Source of the DNA: JBFMHP01 sp964557295
Lineage (GTDB): Bacteria > Pseudomonadota > Gammaproteobacteria > RBG-16-57-12
Direction of reading: 5' to 3'
DNA: 64,000 bases
Assembly: GCA_964557295.1 (NCBI GenBank)
Contig: CAZKZP010000010.1
Coordinates: 1-64,000 of the forward strand
Below are positions 18,417-27,174 of this stretch, in pieces. Within the stretch, counting starts at the first letter, position 1. The number at the start of each line of letters is the position of its first letter. Position numbers and translations under genes: made by a program. The notes beneath the pieces were generated by a model. That model did no database searches and had not been told where the DNA came from. It saw nothing but the letters and a program-made list of their open reading frames with translations.

Positions 18417-19334
18417 ATGTTGTCCAATCGCTGGTGGATCTATCAGCGGGAACGCTTTCCTATCCTGGCCCACGGGCCTCTGGTGGCGGCATTCAGCTTC
18501 TCGGCACTCTGTTTCTCCGCTCTGTTGCGCGGCGAGGCAGCCATGCCGGGGGCGTTACCCGCCCTCGTCGCCTTTACGACGGCCTTGTTGCTGTTTTTGC
18601 AGCTGCGCATCGCCGACGAATTCAAAGACCATGAGGACGATTGCCGCTATCGCCCCTATCGCCCGGTGCCGCGCGGATTGGTCAGTTTGCGGGAGCTGGG
18701 CCGGCTGGGCATCGCCGCCATGTTTGTGCAGTTGTCGCTGGCCATCTGGCTGGCGCCTGGGCTGCTGCTGCTCTTGCTCGTGGTGTGGAGCTACCTCGCA
18801 TTGATGAGCAAGGAGTTTTTTGTGCGCGACTGGTTAAAGGCGCGGCCTTTGACCTACATGTGGAGCCACATGCTGATCATGCCCCTGATCGATCTTTACG
18901 CCACGGCGTGCGACTGGTGGGTGGCCGGCACTGGAGTGCCGCCGGGATTGTATTGGTTTCTACTGGTAAGTTTTTTTAATGGCGTAGTCATTGAGATCGG
19001 GCGAAAGATCCGCGCCCCGCAGGACGAAGAGCCGGGCGTGGAGACCTACACTGCGTCGTGGGGTGTGCGAAAGGCCGTACTGTTTTGGCTGGGTTCGCTG
19101 GTGAGCACCGCCCTCTGCGCCATGTTGGCCGCGGTCCAGATCGGCTTTTTTCTCCCGGTGTTCTTATTGTTGCTCGTGTTGCTGGCGATCGCGGCCGGCA
19201 CGGGCATGCAGTTTGTGCGTCATCAGGAGCAACGCCTGGCAAAACGATTTGAACTGATCTCCGGGATCTGGACATTGCTGATGTATCTATCGCTCGGTGC
19301 CGTCCCCATGGCATGGGCCGTTTGGAGTGCGTGA
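18417..19334 (+). CDS. UbiA family prenyltransferase
   Basis: The 305-residue protein has about eight membrane helices and the two Asp-rich motifs of UbiA aromatic or lipid prenyltransferases. The first is ADEFKDHEDD near residues 63-72, followed by RPYRPVPRG. The second is the GRKIRAPQDEEPGVETY segment near residue 195. It should transfer a prenyl group from a prenyl diphosphate to an acceptor inside the membrane. It starts 3 bases after the HMG-CoA reductase stop, and its stop overlaps the next start (TGATG). The acceptor is not predictable; the surrounding genes are not ubiquinone or heme genes. Confidence 0.85.
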   Translation: MLSNRWWIYQRERFPILAHGPLVAAFSFSALCFSALLRGEAAMPGALPALVAFTTALLLFLQLRIADEFKDHEDDCRYRPYRPVPRGLVSLRELGRLGIAAMFVQLSLAIWLAPGLLLLLLVVWSYLALMSKEFFVRDWLKARPLTYMWSHMLIMPLIDLYATACDWWVAGTGVPPGLYWFLLVSFFNGVVIEIGRKIRAPQDEEPGVETYTASWGVRKAVLFWLGSLVSTALCAMLAAVQIGFFLPVFLLLLVLLAIAAGTGMQFVRHQEQRLAKRFELISGIWTLLMYLSLGAVPMAWAVWSA

Positions 19335-21997
19335 TGAGCAACATTCTTTTTGCAGGGAAGCACGATATCCAACACCTCGGTGGCAAGGCCCATGCGCTGG
19401 CCGCCTTGCGCGATGCTGACCTGCCCATTCCGCCCTGGTTTGTGGTCACCCCCGCGGCATTTAGAAACTGCCTGAGCGAGGCCCAATATAACGAACTGCT
19501 CGTTGCCGAACAGGTGGAACAGTTTTCCGCGATCTTGGACCGGCTTTGCTTGACCGAATCTTTACTGCAGGAACTCGAAACAGCACTTGACCGGTTAGCT
19601 CCTGACGGCGGCCTGGTGGCGGTGCGGTCATCCGCCGTGGATGAGGATGGCGCACAGCACTCCTTTGCCGGACAACTCGAGAGCTATCTCTTTGTCGCCA
19701 GGGACTCGGTCGCGCGGCGCATCGTCGACGTTTGGCGCTCGGGCTTTAGTGAGCGCGTATTGATATACCGGCGCGAAGCGAGTTTGCCACTGCTGCCACA
19801 GGTGCCAGCGGTCTTGGTGCAGCGCATGGTGGAGGCCGAGGTATCGGGCGTGGCCTTTGCGGCCGACCCGGTCAGCGGCCGGCGCTCGGTCGCCGTCATC
19901 GGCGCGCTCTATGGCCTGGGGACGGCACTGGTATCCGGCGATGCCGATGCAGACACCTTCCAGGTGGATCTGAAGAACAGCATCATCCAGCGTGACATCG
20001 CCGCCAAGACGATCGCCCACCATTACGCTACTGGGACGAGCGAGGGCGTCAGCGCGCAACCGGTTGCGGCCGAAAGGGTTCATCAAGCCTCATTGAGCGA
20101 CGCGCAGATCATCGCCGTAGCGGAGCTGGTGCGCGCCACGAGCCGGCACTTTGGCTCGCCTCAGGATATCGAGTGGGCCTATGGCCAAGGCAAGTTATAT
20201 CTGCTTCAGTCGCGGCCCATCACCTCGATTCAGGCCATGGCCGATCCCGACGGTGAGTTGAACATCTGGGACAACAGCAATATCGCCGAAAGTTATGGCG
20301 GGGTCACAACGCCATTGACCTTCTCTTTTGCAAGCAAGGCCTACGAAGAGGTCTACCGCCAGTTTTGCCGCATACTGAAAGTCCCCGCAGCCACGATTGA
20401 TGCCAATGAGACCACGTTTCGCCGCATGCTGGGTCTGATCCGCGGGCGCGTCTATTACAACATGCTCTCGTGGTATCGAGTCCTGGCACTGCTGCCGGGA
20501 TTCACCTTCAATCGGCCCTTCATGGAACAGATGATGGGTGTCAAGGAGGGTTTGCCGGAGTCGGTCAGCCATGCATTAGGCCAGGCCAACGGCAAAGACA
20601 AGGTGCGAGACCTGTTTAACCTGGCGACGATGGCAGCCAGCTTGGTCGTAAACCATTTTACCCTGGCGAAAAAAATCGATCTTTTTTATCAGCGCCTCGA
20701 TCAGGCATTGAACATCGATCAACAAACCCTCTCCACCCTGCCCGCTGACGCCCTCTGCGCCCACTATCACGAGCTGGAGCGACAACTGTTGACGCGCTGG
20801 GACGCGCCGCTGATCAACGATTTTTTTGCGATGATCTTTCACGGCGTCTTGCGCAAACTGACCGCTTCCTGGTGCGGAGACCGCAACGACACCTTGCATA
20901 ACGACCTGCTGTGCGGCGAGGGCGGCATGATCAGCGCAGAACCGGCGCAACGTGTGCGCGCCATGGCACAACTGATTGTCCAGGACGAGGCCCTTGTTCA
21001 GGCGCTATGCGAAGGCAGTCTGGAAGAGATGCTGCGGCAAGTGAAACAACACCCCGCCTTGAACCAGCAGTTTCACTCCTACCTCGATAAATTCGGCGAC
21101 CGCTGCCTGGACGAGCTGAAACTGGAGAGCGCGACCCTGCACGACGATCCCGGTTTGTTGCTGCGGTCGGTCGGGCAACTGGCCCGCCGCCTGCGCGATG
21201 ATGCGAATGCCTTGGGCGCCTCGCTGGAACAAGAGTTTCGCAACAAGGCGCAACGGCAGGTCACCGAGGCATTGCGCGCCCGCTGGCTCAAGCATCGGGT
21301 ATTTGACTGGGTGCTCAAACATGCACGGCACCGTGTCAGGGATCGGGAAAATCTGCGCTTCGAGCGCACGCGGCTGTTTGGACATGTCCGGCGTATCTTT
21401 GTCGAGCTGGGCAAGCGCTTCGCCAATGTTGGCATGCTTGAGTGCGCGCAGGACATTTTCTATCTGGAAGTCGATGAAATCATGGGTATCGTGGAGGGAA
21501 CGGCCTCCACCACCGCGTTGAAATCCCTGGTGGCACTGCGCCGTGAAGAGTTTGAACGTTACCAGACGATGGCAGCGCCTGCCGACCGCTTTGAAACCTA
21601 TGGGATGGTCCATCATGGCAACCACTTTGCCAATGCGAAGGCTGCCCAAGCGACGCAGGGAGATCAGCTGTCTGGCATCGCCTGTTGCCCCGGCATCGTG
21701 ACAGGGCCGGTACGCGTCATCACCGACCCACGCAATGCCGTGCTCAATGCAGGTGAAATCCTGGTGGCAGAGCGCACCGATCCTGGCTGGATCATGTTGT
21801 TCCCCTCGGCCGCCGCCATCCTGGTGGAGCGCGGCAGTCTGTTGTCCCATTCCGCCATCGTGGCGCGAGAGATGGGCATACCCGCCATCGTCTCTTTGAG
21901 CGGCGTGACACGCTGGTTGAAGAATGGCGATGTGGTGGAAATGGATGGCAGTCGCGGCACGGTCAGACGTATCAGTCAGAGTGGTAGTTCATCATAA
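19334..21997 (+). CDS. PEP-synthase-like dikinase / small-molecule phosphotransferase (rifampicin phosphotransferase architecture)
   Basis: The 887-residue protein has an N-terminal PPDK/PEP-synthase ATP-grasp region (about residues 1-310), with LVAVRSSAVDEDG, VLVQRMVEAEVSGVAF and LYLLQSRPIT. A central helical region of about 450 residues follows, then a C-terminal swivelling His domain with ERGSLLSHSAIVAREMGIPAI. The PEP/pyruvate-binding TIM barrel of true PEP synthase is absent. That three-part order and length match rifampicin phosphotransferase-type enzymes, which move the beta-phosphate of ATP to an alcohol through a phospho-His. The central domain would bind the acceptor, here unknown. 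The start overlaps the UbiA stop by one base. Confidence 0.82.
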   Translation: MSNILFAGKHDIQHLGGKAHALAALRDADLPIPPWFVVTPAAFRNCLSEAQYNELLVAEQVEQFSAILDRLCLTESLLQELETALDRLAPDGGLVAVRSSAVDEDGAQHSFAGQLESYLFVARDSVARRIVDVWRSGFSERVLIYRREASLPLLPQVPAVLVQRMVEAEVSGVAFAADPVSGRRSVAVIGALYGLGTALVSGDADADTFQVDLKNSIIQRDIAAKTIAHHYATGTSEGVSAQPVAAERVHQASLSDAQIIAVAELVRATSRHFGSPQDIEWAYGQGKLYLLQSRPITSIQAMADPDGELNIWDNSNIAESYGGVTTPLTFSFASKAYEEVYRQFCRILKVPAATIDANETTFRRMLGLIRGRVYYNMLSWYRVLALLPGFTFNRPFMEQMMGVKEGLPESVSHALGQANGKDKVRDLFNLATMAASLVVNHFTLAKKIDLFYQRLDQALNIDQQTLSTLPADALCAHYHELERQLLTRWDAPLINDFFAMIFHGVLRKLTASWCGDRNDTLHNDLLCGEGGMISAEPAQRVRAMAQLIVQDEALVQALCEGSLEEMLRQVKQHPALNQQFHSYLDKFGDRCLDELKLESATLHDDPGLLLRSVGQLARRLRDDANALGASLEQEFRNKAQRQVTEALRARWLKHRVFDWVLKHARHRVRDRENLRFERTRLFGHVRRIFVELGKRFANVGMLECAQDIFYLEVDEIMGIVEGTASTTALKSLVALRREEFERYQTMAAPADRFETYGMVHHGNHFANAKAAQATQGDQLSGIACCPGIVTGPVRVITDPRNAVLNAGEILVAERTDPGWIMLFPSAAAILVERGSLLSHSAIVAREMGIPAIVSLSGVTRWLKNGDVVEMDGSRGTVRRISQSGSSS

Positions 21998-22006
21998 GGA
22001 GCCAGA

Positions 22007-23104
22007 ATGAGCAGTGAAATTACAAGCCGGGCGGATTTTTCCCATATTCGCTACGCCCAGTGTTGGGAGGACGCCGACATCCTCACAGAGGGGCTGGCCA
22101 TTCAGAGCGGCGACACCTGTCTCTCCATTGCCTCCGCCGGGGACAACGCCCTGGCGATGTTGTGTGCCGACCCCAAACAGGTCATCGCGCTCGATTTGAA
22201 TCCGGCGCAGCTGGCATGCCTGGCCCTGCGTGTCGCGGCCTATCGCTGTCTCGATCATCAGGGGCTATTGGAACTCATCGGCTCGCGCGCCAGTGCGCGG
22301 CGGCGGGAGCTTTATCAAACATGCCGCAAGGATCTGGCCCCGGAAGCGAAGCGCTTTTGGGATGCCCATCCGGATCTAATCGACGCAGGCATCGGGGCGG
22401 CCGGCAAGTTCGAGCGTTATTTCTCGCTATTCCGGCAGCGTATCTTGCCTTTGGTGCACAACCGCAAGCGCATTGAGCAGCTGCTGCGGGGCGGCGATCT
22501 TGCACAACGCGAACGGTATTATCGCGAGAGCTGGGACACCTGGCGCTGGCGCGCCGTTTTCAAACTGTTTTTTTCACGCTTTGTCATGGGGCGGATGGGG
22601 CGCGACCCCGGCTTTTTCCAGTATGTGGAGGGCAGCGTGGCTACACACATTCTCAAGCATACGCGCTATGCCCTGACGCAGCTCAACCCTGCGGACAATC
22701 CCTACCTTCAGTGGATATTGACCGGCACCCACACCACGGCCCTGCCCATGGCGCTCCGTGAGGAGAACTTTGCGACCATCCGCAACCGGATCGACCGCAT
22801 CGAGTGGCACCTGTTATCGATCGAGGAATTCCTGGAGCAAAACCAGGGCATGACGATTCAGCGCTTCAATCTGAGCGATATTTTTGAATACATGTCCGAG
22901 GAAAACTATCACCGCCTGCTCATGCGGCTGATCGAGTCTGGCGCCACTGGCGCGCGCCTGGCTTACTGGAACATGCTGGTGCCACGCCATCGCCCGGAGA
23001 ACATGGCCGATCGGCTCAGGCCGCTGACCGAGTTGAGTGCGCGCCTCTACGGTCAGGACAAGGCATTTTTCTACATGGACTACGTTGTCGAGGAAGTGGT
23101 GTGA
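22007..23104 (+). CDS. DUF3419 / BtaA-like S-adenosylmethionine 3-amino-3-carboxypropyl transferase
   Basis: The 365-residue protein matches DUF3419. Its characterised member BtaA moves the 3-amino-3-carboxypropyl group of S-adenosylmethionine to diacylglycerol in betaine-lipid synthesis. The family signature IRYAQCWEDADI lies near residues 14-25 and is followed by an SAM-binding-like stretch (CLSIASAGDNALAML, then VIALDLNPAQ). Late motifs include FNLSDIFEYM and ARLAYWNML. A ribosome site AAGGAG precedes the ATG. The BtaB N-methyltransferase that completes betaine lipids is not in this operon, so the product may differ or may be an acceptor other than diacylglycerol. Its stop overlaps the next start by 4 bases. 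Confidence 0.85.
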   Translation: MSSEITSRADFSHIRYAQCWEDADILTEGLAIQSGDTCLSIASAGDNALAMLCADPKQVIALDLNPAQLACLALRVAAYRCLDHQGLLELIGSRASARRRELYQTCRKDLAPEAKRFWDAHPDLIDAGIGAAGKFERYFSLFRQRILPLVHNRKRIEQLLRGGDLAQRERYYRESWDTWRWRAVFKLFFSRFVMGRMGRDPGFFQYVEGSVATHILKHTRYALTQLNPADNPYLQWILTGTHTTALPMALREENFATIRNRIDRIEWHLLSIEEFLEQNQGMTIQRFNLSDIFEYMSEENYHRLLMRLIESGATGARLAYWNMLVPRHRPENMADRLRPLTELSARLYGQDKAFFYMDYVVEEVV

Positions 23105-24450
23105 CCTTGAATCCCTGGCTGGGCATGGTGCTGGTGGCGACCGCATTAGCGGGGTGTTTCGCCGCCTTGCGGCTCTATCAACTGCGCAGCGCCCCCCATC
23201 CGGAACTGGTGCGCAAACTACTCCACGTGATGATGGGGCTGGTCACCCTGAGTTTTCCCTGGCTGTTTGCCGAGCCCTGGCCCGTCGTAGTTTTGGCAGT
23301 CACCACGATTGCCGGGCTGCTGATACTGAAAAACCGCCGGGCTCTGCGGCAGCAGTGGGGCGATGTGCTCCACGGTGTGTCACGCAGCTCATTTGGTGAA
23401 ATCTACTTTCCCGCCTCGGTGGCACTGCTGTTTGTGCTCTCTGGCGGCGATGCCCTGCTCTTTTGCATCCCCATCCTGATTCTCACCCTGGCCGATGCCC
23501 TGGCAGCGCTGATCGGTGTGCGTTATGGCCAGATGCAGTACAAGACCAGTGAAGGCCATAAAAGTCTTGAAGGCTCCGTTGTCTTTTTTACCATCGCCTT
23601 TTTAAGCGTGCACGTTCCGCTGCTGCTCTTCAGTGACGTGGGCCGGACGGAGTCACTGCTGATAGGGCTCATCATGGGGCTCCTGGTGATGCTGTTCGAG
23701 GCCATCGCCTGGCGCGGCCTGGACAACCTCTTCATCCCCTTGGGCGCATTCATCCTGTTGCAAACCTACCTGCCGATGACGGGAGAGGCATTACTCCCGC
23801 GGCTGCTGGTGATCCTCTTTCTGCTGCTGGCATTTTATCTGGCCCGCCACAAAACAACGCTGGATGATGGCGCAATTTTGGGGGCGGTGTTGATCGCCTA
23901 TCTCACATGGGCTATCGGCGGCCTTGTGTGGCTTGTTGCGCCATGCACCGTGTTGGTCGCTTACGCCTTTTTCAGCCGCCAGGCCAACCAGCAAGTGGGC
24001 CGGGAACATCCGCTTCAAGCGGTGGCCGCGGCGGGCATGCCTGGATTGATCTGCCTGTTTCTGGCGAAGGAGCTAAACCAGCCTCTGTTATTTTATTGCT
24101 ACACCTTGGCCTATGCCGTGCAACTCGCCTTGATCGGTTTGATACGCATCAAGCAACTCCAACCCGATCTGTCCGATTTCAAGATTTTGACAAGAGCGAT
24201 CTGGCAAGGCTGGAGTCTGCTCTTTGTGCCATTCATGGTGATCGAAGCAAAGGTCGCTGCGTTTATCTTCTCGGCCCTCGCGGCACTGCTCATGGTGTTG
24301 GCTACCACACTCTTCTTGCGCTGGCAGCCCATCATGGACGACTACCTTGCGGACAATTCTCGCTGGTGGCGTCAAGGCAGTGTGCCCCTGGCGACGGCCT
24401 TGCTCAGCAGTGTTCCCCTATGGATATTCGGAGAGGTGTGGCGTGTTTAA
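23101..24450 (+). CDS. Polytopic membrane protein, phytol/dolichol-kinase-like, possibly fused to a DUF92-like half
   Basis: The 449-residue protein has roughly twelve hydrophobic segments. The N-terminal half resembles the phytol kinase (VTE5)/dolichol kinase/CTP-transferase group. It has HPELVRKLLHVMMGLV near residue 33, LADALAALIGVRYG near residue 130 and GHKSLEGS near residue 150. These should phosphorylate an isoprenoid alcohol using CTP. The second half (from about residue 245, LDDGAILGAVLIAYLTWAIGG) looks like DUF92/VTE6, the phytyl-phosphate kinase family; this is weaker. If right, one protein could turn an isoprenoid alcohol into its diphosphate. Start is GTG 23101, overlapping the previous stop. 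Confidence 0.72.
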   Translation: MTLNPWLGMVLVATALAGCFAALRLYQLRSAPHPELVRKLLHVMMGLVTLSFPWLFAEPWPVVVLAVTTIAGLLILKNRRALRQQWGDVLHGVSRSSFGEIYFPASVALLFVLSGGDALLFCIPILILTLADALAALIGVRYGQMQYKTSEGHKSLEGSVVFFTIAFLSVHVPLLLFSDVGRTESLLIGLIMGLLVMLFEAIAWRGLDNLFIPLGAFILLQTYLPMTGEALLPRLLVILFLLLAFYLARHKTTLDDGAILGAVLIAYLTWAIGGLVWLVAPCTVLVAYAFFSRQANQQVGREHPLQAVAAAGMPGLICLFLAKELNQPLLFYCYTLAYAVQLALIGLIRIKQLQPDLSDFKILTRAIWQGWSLLFVPFMVIEAKVAAFIFSALAALLMVLATTLFLRWQPIMDDYLADNSRWWRQGSVPLATALLSSVPLWIFGEVWRV

Positions 24451-25444
24451 GCTATTGGTCACGAGAGATCCTGCGCAACTGGCCCAATTTTCATCATCGC
24501 CCTGCTACCAGGGCTTTGATCTGGAGAGCATACGTCACCATGCCGCGGATCTGCACTGCGTGGCAATCAATAGAGAGGATCGGGCCGAGGCGCGCTGTTC
24601 GTTATGGTGGAGATCGGTGCCGGATTATCCGCAAGAACGTTTGGGCGTTATCGGCCACTTCCATTCAGAAAATGGCGCGGCAACACAGCACCTGCTGGAC
24701 CAGGCCTGCAACCACCTTCGCCGGCACGGCTGCACCATGGCGGTTGGCCCCATGGATGGCAACACCTGGAGGCGCTATCGCTTCATAAGCGAACGCGGGG
24801 ATGAACCCGTTTTTTTCCTCGAACCCGACAATCCGGATCGCTGGCCGCTCGAATTCCAGGCTAACGGTTTCGCCCCCTTAGCAAACTACACCTCGGCCCT
24901 GACCAGCGACCTGACGCTGGAGGACAAACGCTTAAACGGTGTGCGCCGCCACGTGAGTCAAAACGGCATCCGTCTGCGCGAACTGGAGATGGCGCGTTTC
25001 GAAACCGAACTGGAGCGAATCCATGCCTTGTCGGCCGAGAGTTTCCGCGACAACTTTTTATACACCCCCATCGACCGCGCCGAGTTTTTGCTCATGTACA
25101 CCAAGGTCAAACCTTTTGTTCAACCGGCCTTGACCTTGCTCGCCGAGCTGGAGGGTGAACTGGTGGGCTATGTCTTCGCCATCCCCGACATCATGCAAAA
25201 ACAGCGCGGGCAGACCATCGATACCTTTATCATCAAGACCGTCGCGGTAGCGCCGGCCCATAGGGGGGCGGGACTCGGCGGACTGCTGGTCGGCGAGGTG
25301 CAACATAAAGCGTATGCCTTGGGTTATCGCAAGGCGATTCACGCCTTGATGTATGAAGGAAACAAATCACGCAACATCAGCAGCCATTATGCCAAGACCA
25401 TGCGCCGCTACAGTTTGTATAAAAAACCGCTGCCCTCGTGCTGA
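24443..25444 (+). CDS. GNAT family N-acetyltransferase, probably tandem-domain
   Basis: The 333-residue protein has a clear C-terminal GNAT domain. KTVAVAPAHRGAGLGGLLVGE near residue 265 is the acetyl-CoA loop. HALMYEGNKSRNISSHY is the following segment with the conserved Asn. The N-terminal half (about residues 60-150) also has a GNAT-like layout, including a GPMDGNTWRRYRF stretch reminiscent of YghO-type proteins. The start is GTG 24443, which overlaps the previous stop by 8 bases; an ATG further upstream has no support. An amine made by the neighbouring aminocarboxypropyl transferase could be its acceptor; this is inference. Confidence 0.8.
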   Translation: MFKLLVTRDPAQLAQFSSSPCYQGFDLESIRHHAADLHCVAINREDRAEARCSLWWRSVPDYPQERLGVIGHFHSENGAATQHLLDQACNHLRRHGCTMAVGPMDGNTWRRYRFISERGDEPVFFLEPDNPDRWPLEFQANGFAPLANYTSALTSDLTLEDKRLNGVRRHVSQNGIRLRELEMARFETELERIHALSAESFRDNFLYTPIDRAEFLLMYTKVKPFVQPALTLLAELEGELVGYVFAIPDIMQKQRGQTIDTFIIKTVAVAPAHRGAGLGGLLVGEVQHKAYALGYRKAIHALMYEGNKSRNISSHYAKTMRRYSLYKKPLPSC

Positions 25445-25472
25445 TCACCCCTAAAGTCGCGCACCTGTCACC

Positions 25473-27062
25473 ATGAACATCGCCGAGATCCTTAAGCAAC
25501 AGGCACAACACCATCCTGAGACGGTGGCATTGATCGATACCCATCGCGGTCGTGAACGCTGCACCACATTTGCTGAACTGGAGTTGGCCAGCGCCCAAGC
25601 CGCCTCGCTGCTGAAGCGACACGGCTTGAAGGCAGGCGATGCCGTTCTGGTTTTTGTGCCGCTCTCCCTCGAGCTGTACATCGCCCTGATCGCCATTTTC
25701 CGCCTGGGGCTGGTGGCGACATTTCTCGATCCCTCCGCGGGACGCGCCCACATCGAGCGCTGCTGCCAGCTGCATCGCCCCAAGGGGTTTATTGGTACGG
25801 CCAAGTCCCATCTGTTACGTCTGGTGAGTCCGGCATTGCGGCGCATCGAGCATAAGTTTGTGGTGGGATTCCCCGTCCCTGGGGCGGTGCCCTGGCGGCG
25901 GATAGCGCACGCCCCCCCTGATCACGTGATTACCGAACGCCAGGAGAGCGATGCGGCCTTGATCACCTTCACCAGCGGCAGCAGTGGCCAACCCAAGGCC
26001 GCGGTCCGCAGCCATGGTTTTCTGATCGCCCAACATCGCGCATTGGAATCAAGCCTGGCGCTGAAACAGGGACAACTGGACCTGAGCACCTTGCCCATTT
26101 TTGTTTTGGCAAACCTGGCCTCGGGCGTGACCAGCCTGATACCCAACACCGATCTACGCCGTCCCGGTTCAATCGATGCGGCCACCGTGATGGAGCAGAT
26201 TAACCGGCACAAACCCGATCGCAGCGCGGCATCACCGGCCTTCTACGAGTGCCTGTCCCGTTACTGCAATGAGAGCGGTGACTCATTGAGCACATTTGAG
26301 CAGATCTACACCGGCGGCGCGCCTGTTTTTCCCAGATTGCTGGCCAAGCTCCAGCAACTCAGCCCCCAAGGAGAGATCGTCGCGGTATATGGCTCGACGG
26401 AGGCTGAACCCATTGCCCATATCGCGTATGCAAATATCAGCGAACCCGATCTGAAGGCAATGATGTCGGGAAAGGGGTTGTTGACCGGATGGCCAGACGA
26501 CTCCATCAAACTGCGCATCATGAAGATGCAATGGGGAAAACCACGCGGCCCGTACAGTGAAGCCGAATTCGCGCAGCAACTTGTGGTGCCAGGCGAGGTC
26601 GGTGAGATCGTCGTGACCGGCGGACATGTCTTGAAGGGATATCTAAACGGTCACGGCGATGAAGAAACGAAGTTTGATGTTGCCGGAGAGCGTTGGCATC
26701 GCACGGGGGATGCAGGCTACCTCGATCCCCACGGACGATTATGGCTGATGGGTCGGTGCAGCGCCTTGATCCAGGACGCCAAGGGATCGCTCTATCCCTT
26801 TGCGGTCGAGAGCGCGGCAATCCACTTTCCCGGCGTGCGGTATGCGGCGCTCATGGAGCATCAGGGCAGGCGCATGCTGCTTATTGAGGAAGCAATCACC
26901 GGGGAGTGTGATGTAACTGGACTGGGCGATGCGTTACATTGGGCCCTGCTTGATAAGATACGCCCCATTCCAAAGATCCCCTTGGACAGAAGACACAACG
27001 CAAAAATTGATTATCCTGCGCTTAGAAAACAGCTTTCAAGACACGGATCGCGCGAAGCATAG
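25473..27062 (+). CDS. AMP-dependent acyl ligase, OleC-like
   Basis: The 529-residue protein belongs to the ANL adenylating superfamily. The phosphate loop is ITFTSGSSGQPKAA near residue 170, the A5 region is VYGSTEAEPI, and HRTGDAGYLD is present. The C terminus reads DRRHNAKIDYPALR, with the catalytic Lys. The RHNAKI form of the last motif is also found in OleC beta-lactone synthetases, and the moderate length fits. It may activate a fatty or hydroxy acid as acyl-AMP or acyl-CoA, or close a beta-lactone. OleA, OleB and OleD partners are absent. It is the last gene of the operon, 28 bases after the GNAT gene. Confidence 0.82.
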   Translation: MNIAEILKQQAQHHPETVALIDTHRGRERCTTFAELELASAQAASLLKRHGLKAGDAVLVFVPLSLELYIALIAIFRLGLVATFLDPSAGRAHIERCCQLHRPKGFIGTAKSHLLRLVSPALRRIEHKFVVGFPVPGAVPWRRIAHAPPDHVITERQESDAALITFTSGSSGQPKAAVRSHGFLIAQHRALESSLALKQGQLDLSTLPIFVLANLASGVTSLIPNTDLRRPGSIDAATVMEQINRHKPDRSAASPAFYECLSRYCNESGDSLSTFEQIYTGGAPVFPRLLAKLQQLSPQGEIVAVYGSTEAEPIAHIAYANISEPDLKAMMSGKGLLTGWPDDSIKLRIMKMQWGKPRGPYSEAEFAQQLVVPGEVGEIVVTGGHVLKGYLNGHGDEETKFDVAGERWHRTGDAGYLDPHGRLWLMGRCSALIQDAKGSLYPFAVESAAIHFPGVRYAALMEHQGRRMLLIEEAITGECDVTGLGDALHWALLDKIRPIPKIPLDRRHNAKIDYPALRKQLSRHGSREA

Positions 27063-27174
27063 AAGATATCGGCGCCCCTGTTTGTCCGGTCGGGCTTGAA
27101 TCCGTGCTCCTTTGCATGCGAAGAAAATCATTTAAGTTATTCTTGGCAATCACTGGTCTCTTGTCAGGTAGTCA

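Noticed and set aside
17139..27062. A complete mevalonate pathway
   Set aside because: Only HMG-CoA reductase is present; no HMG-CoA synthase or mevalonate kinases are in the window.
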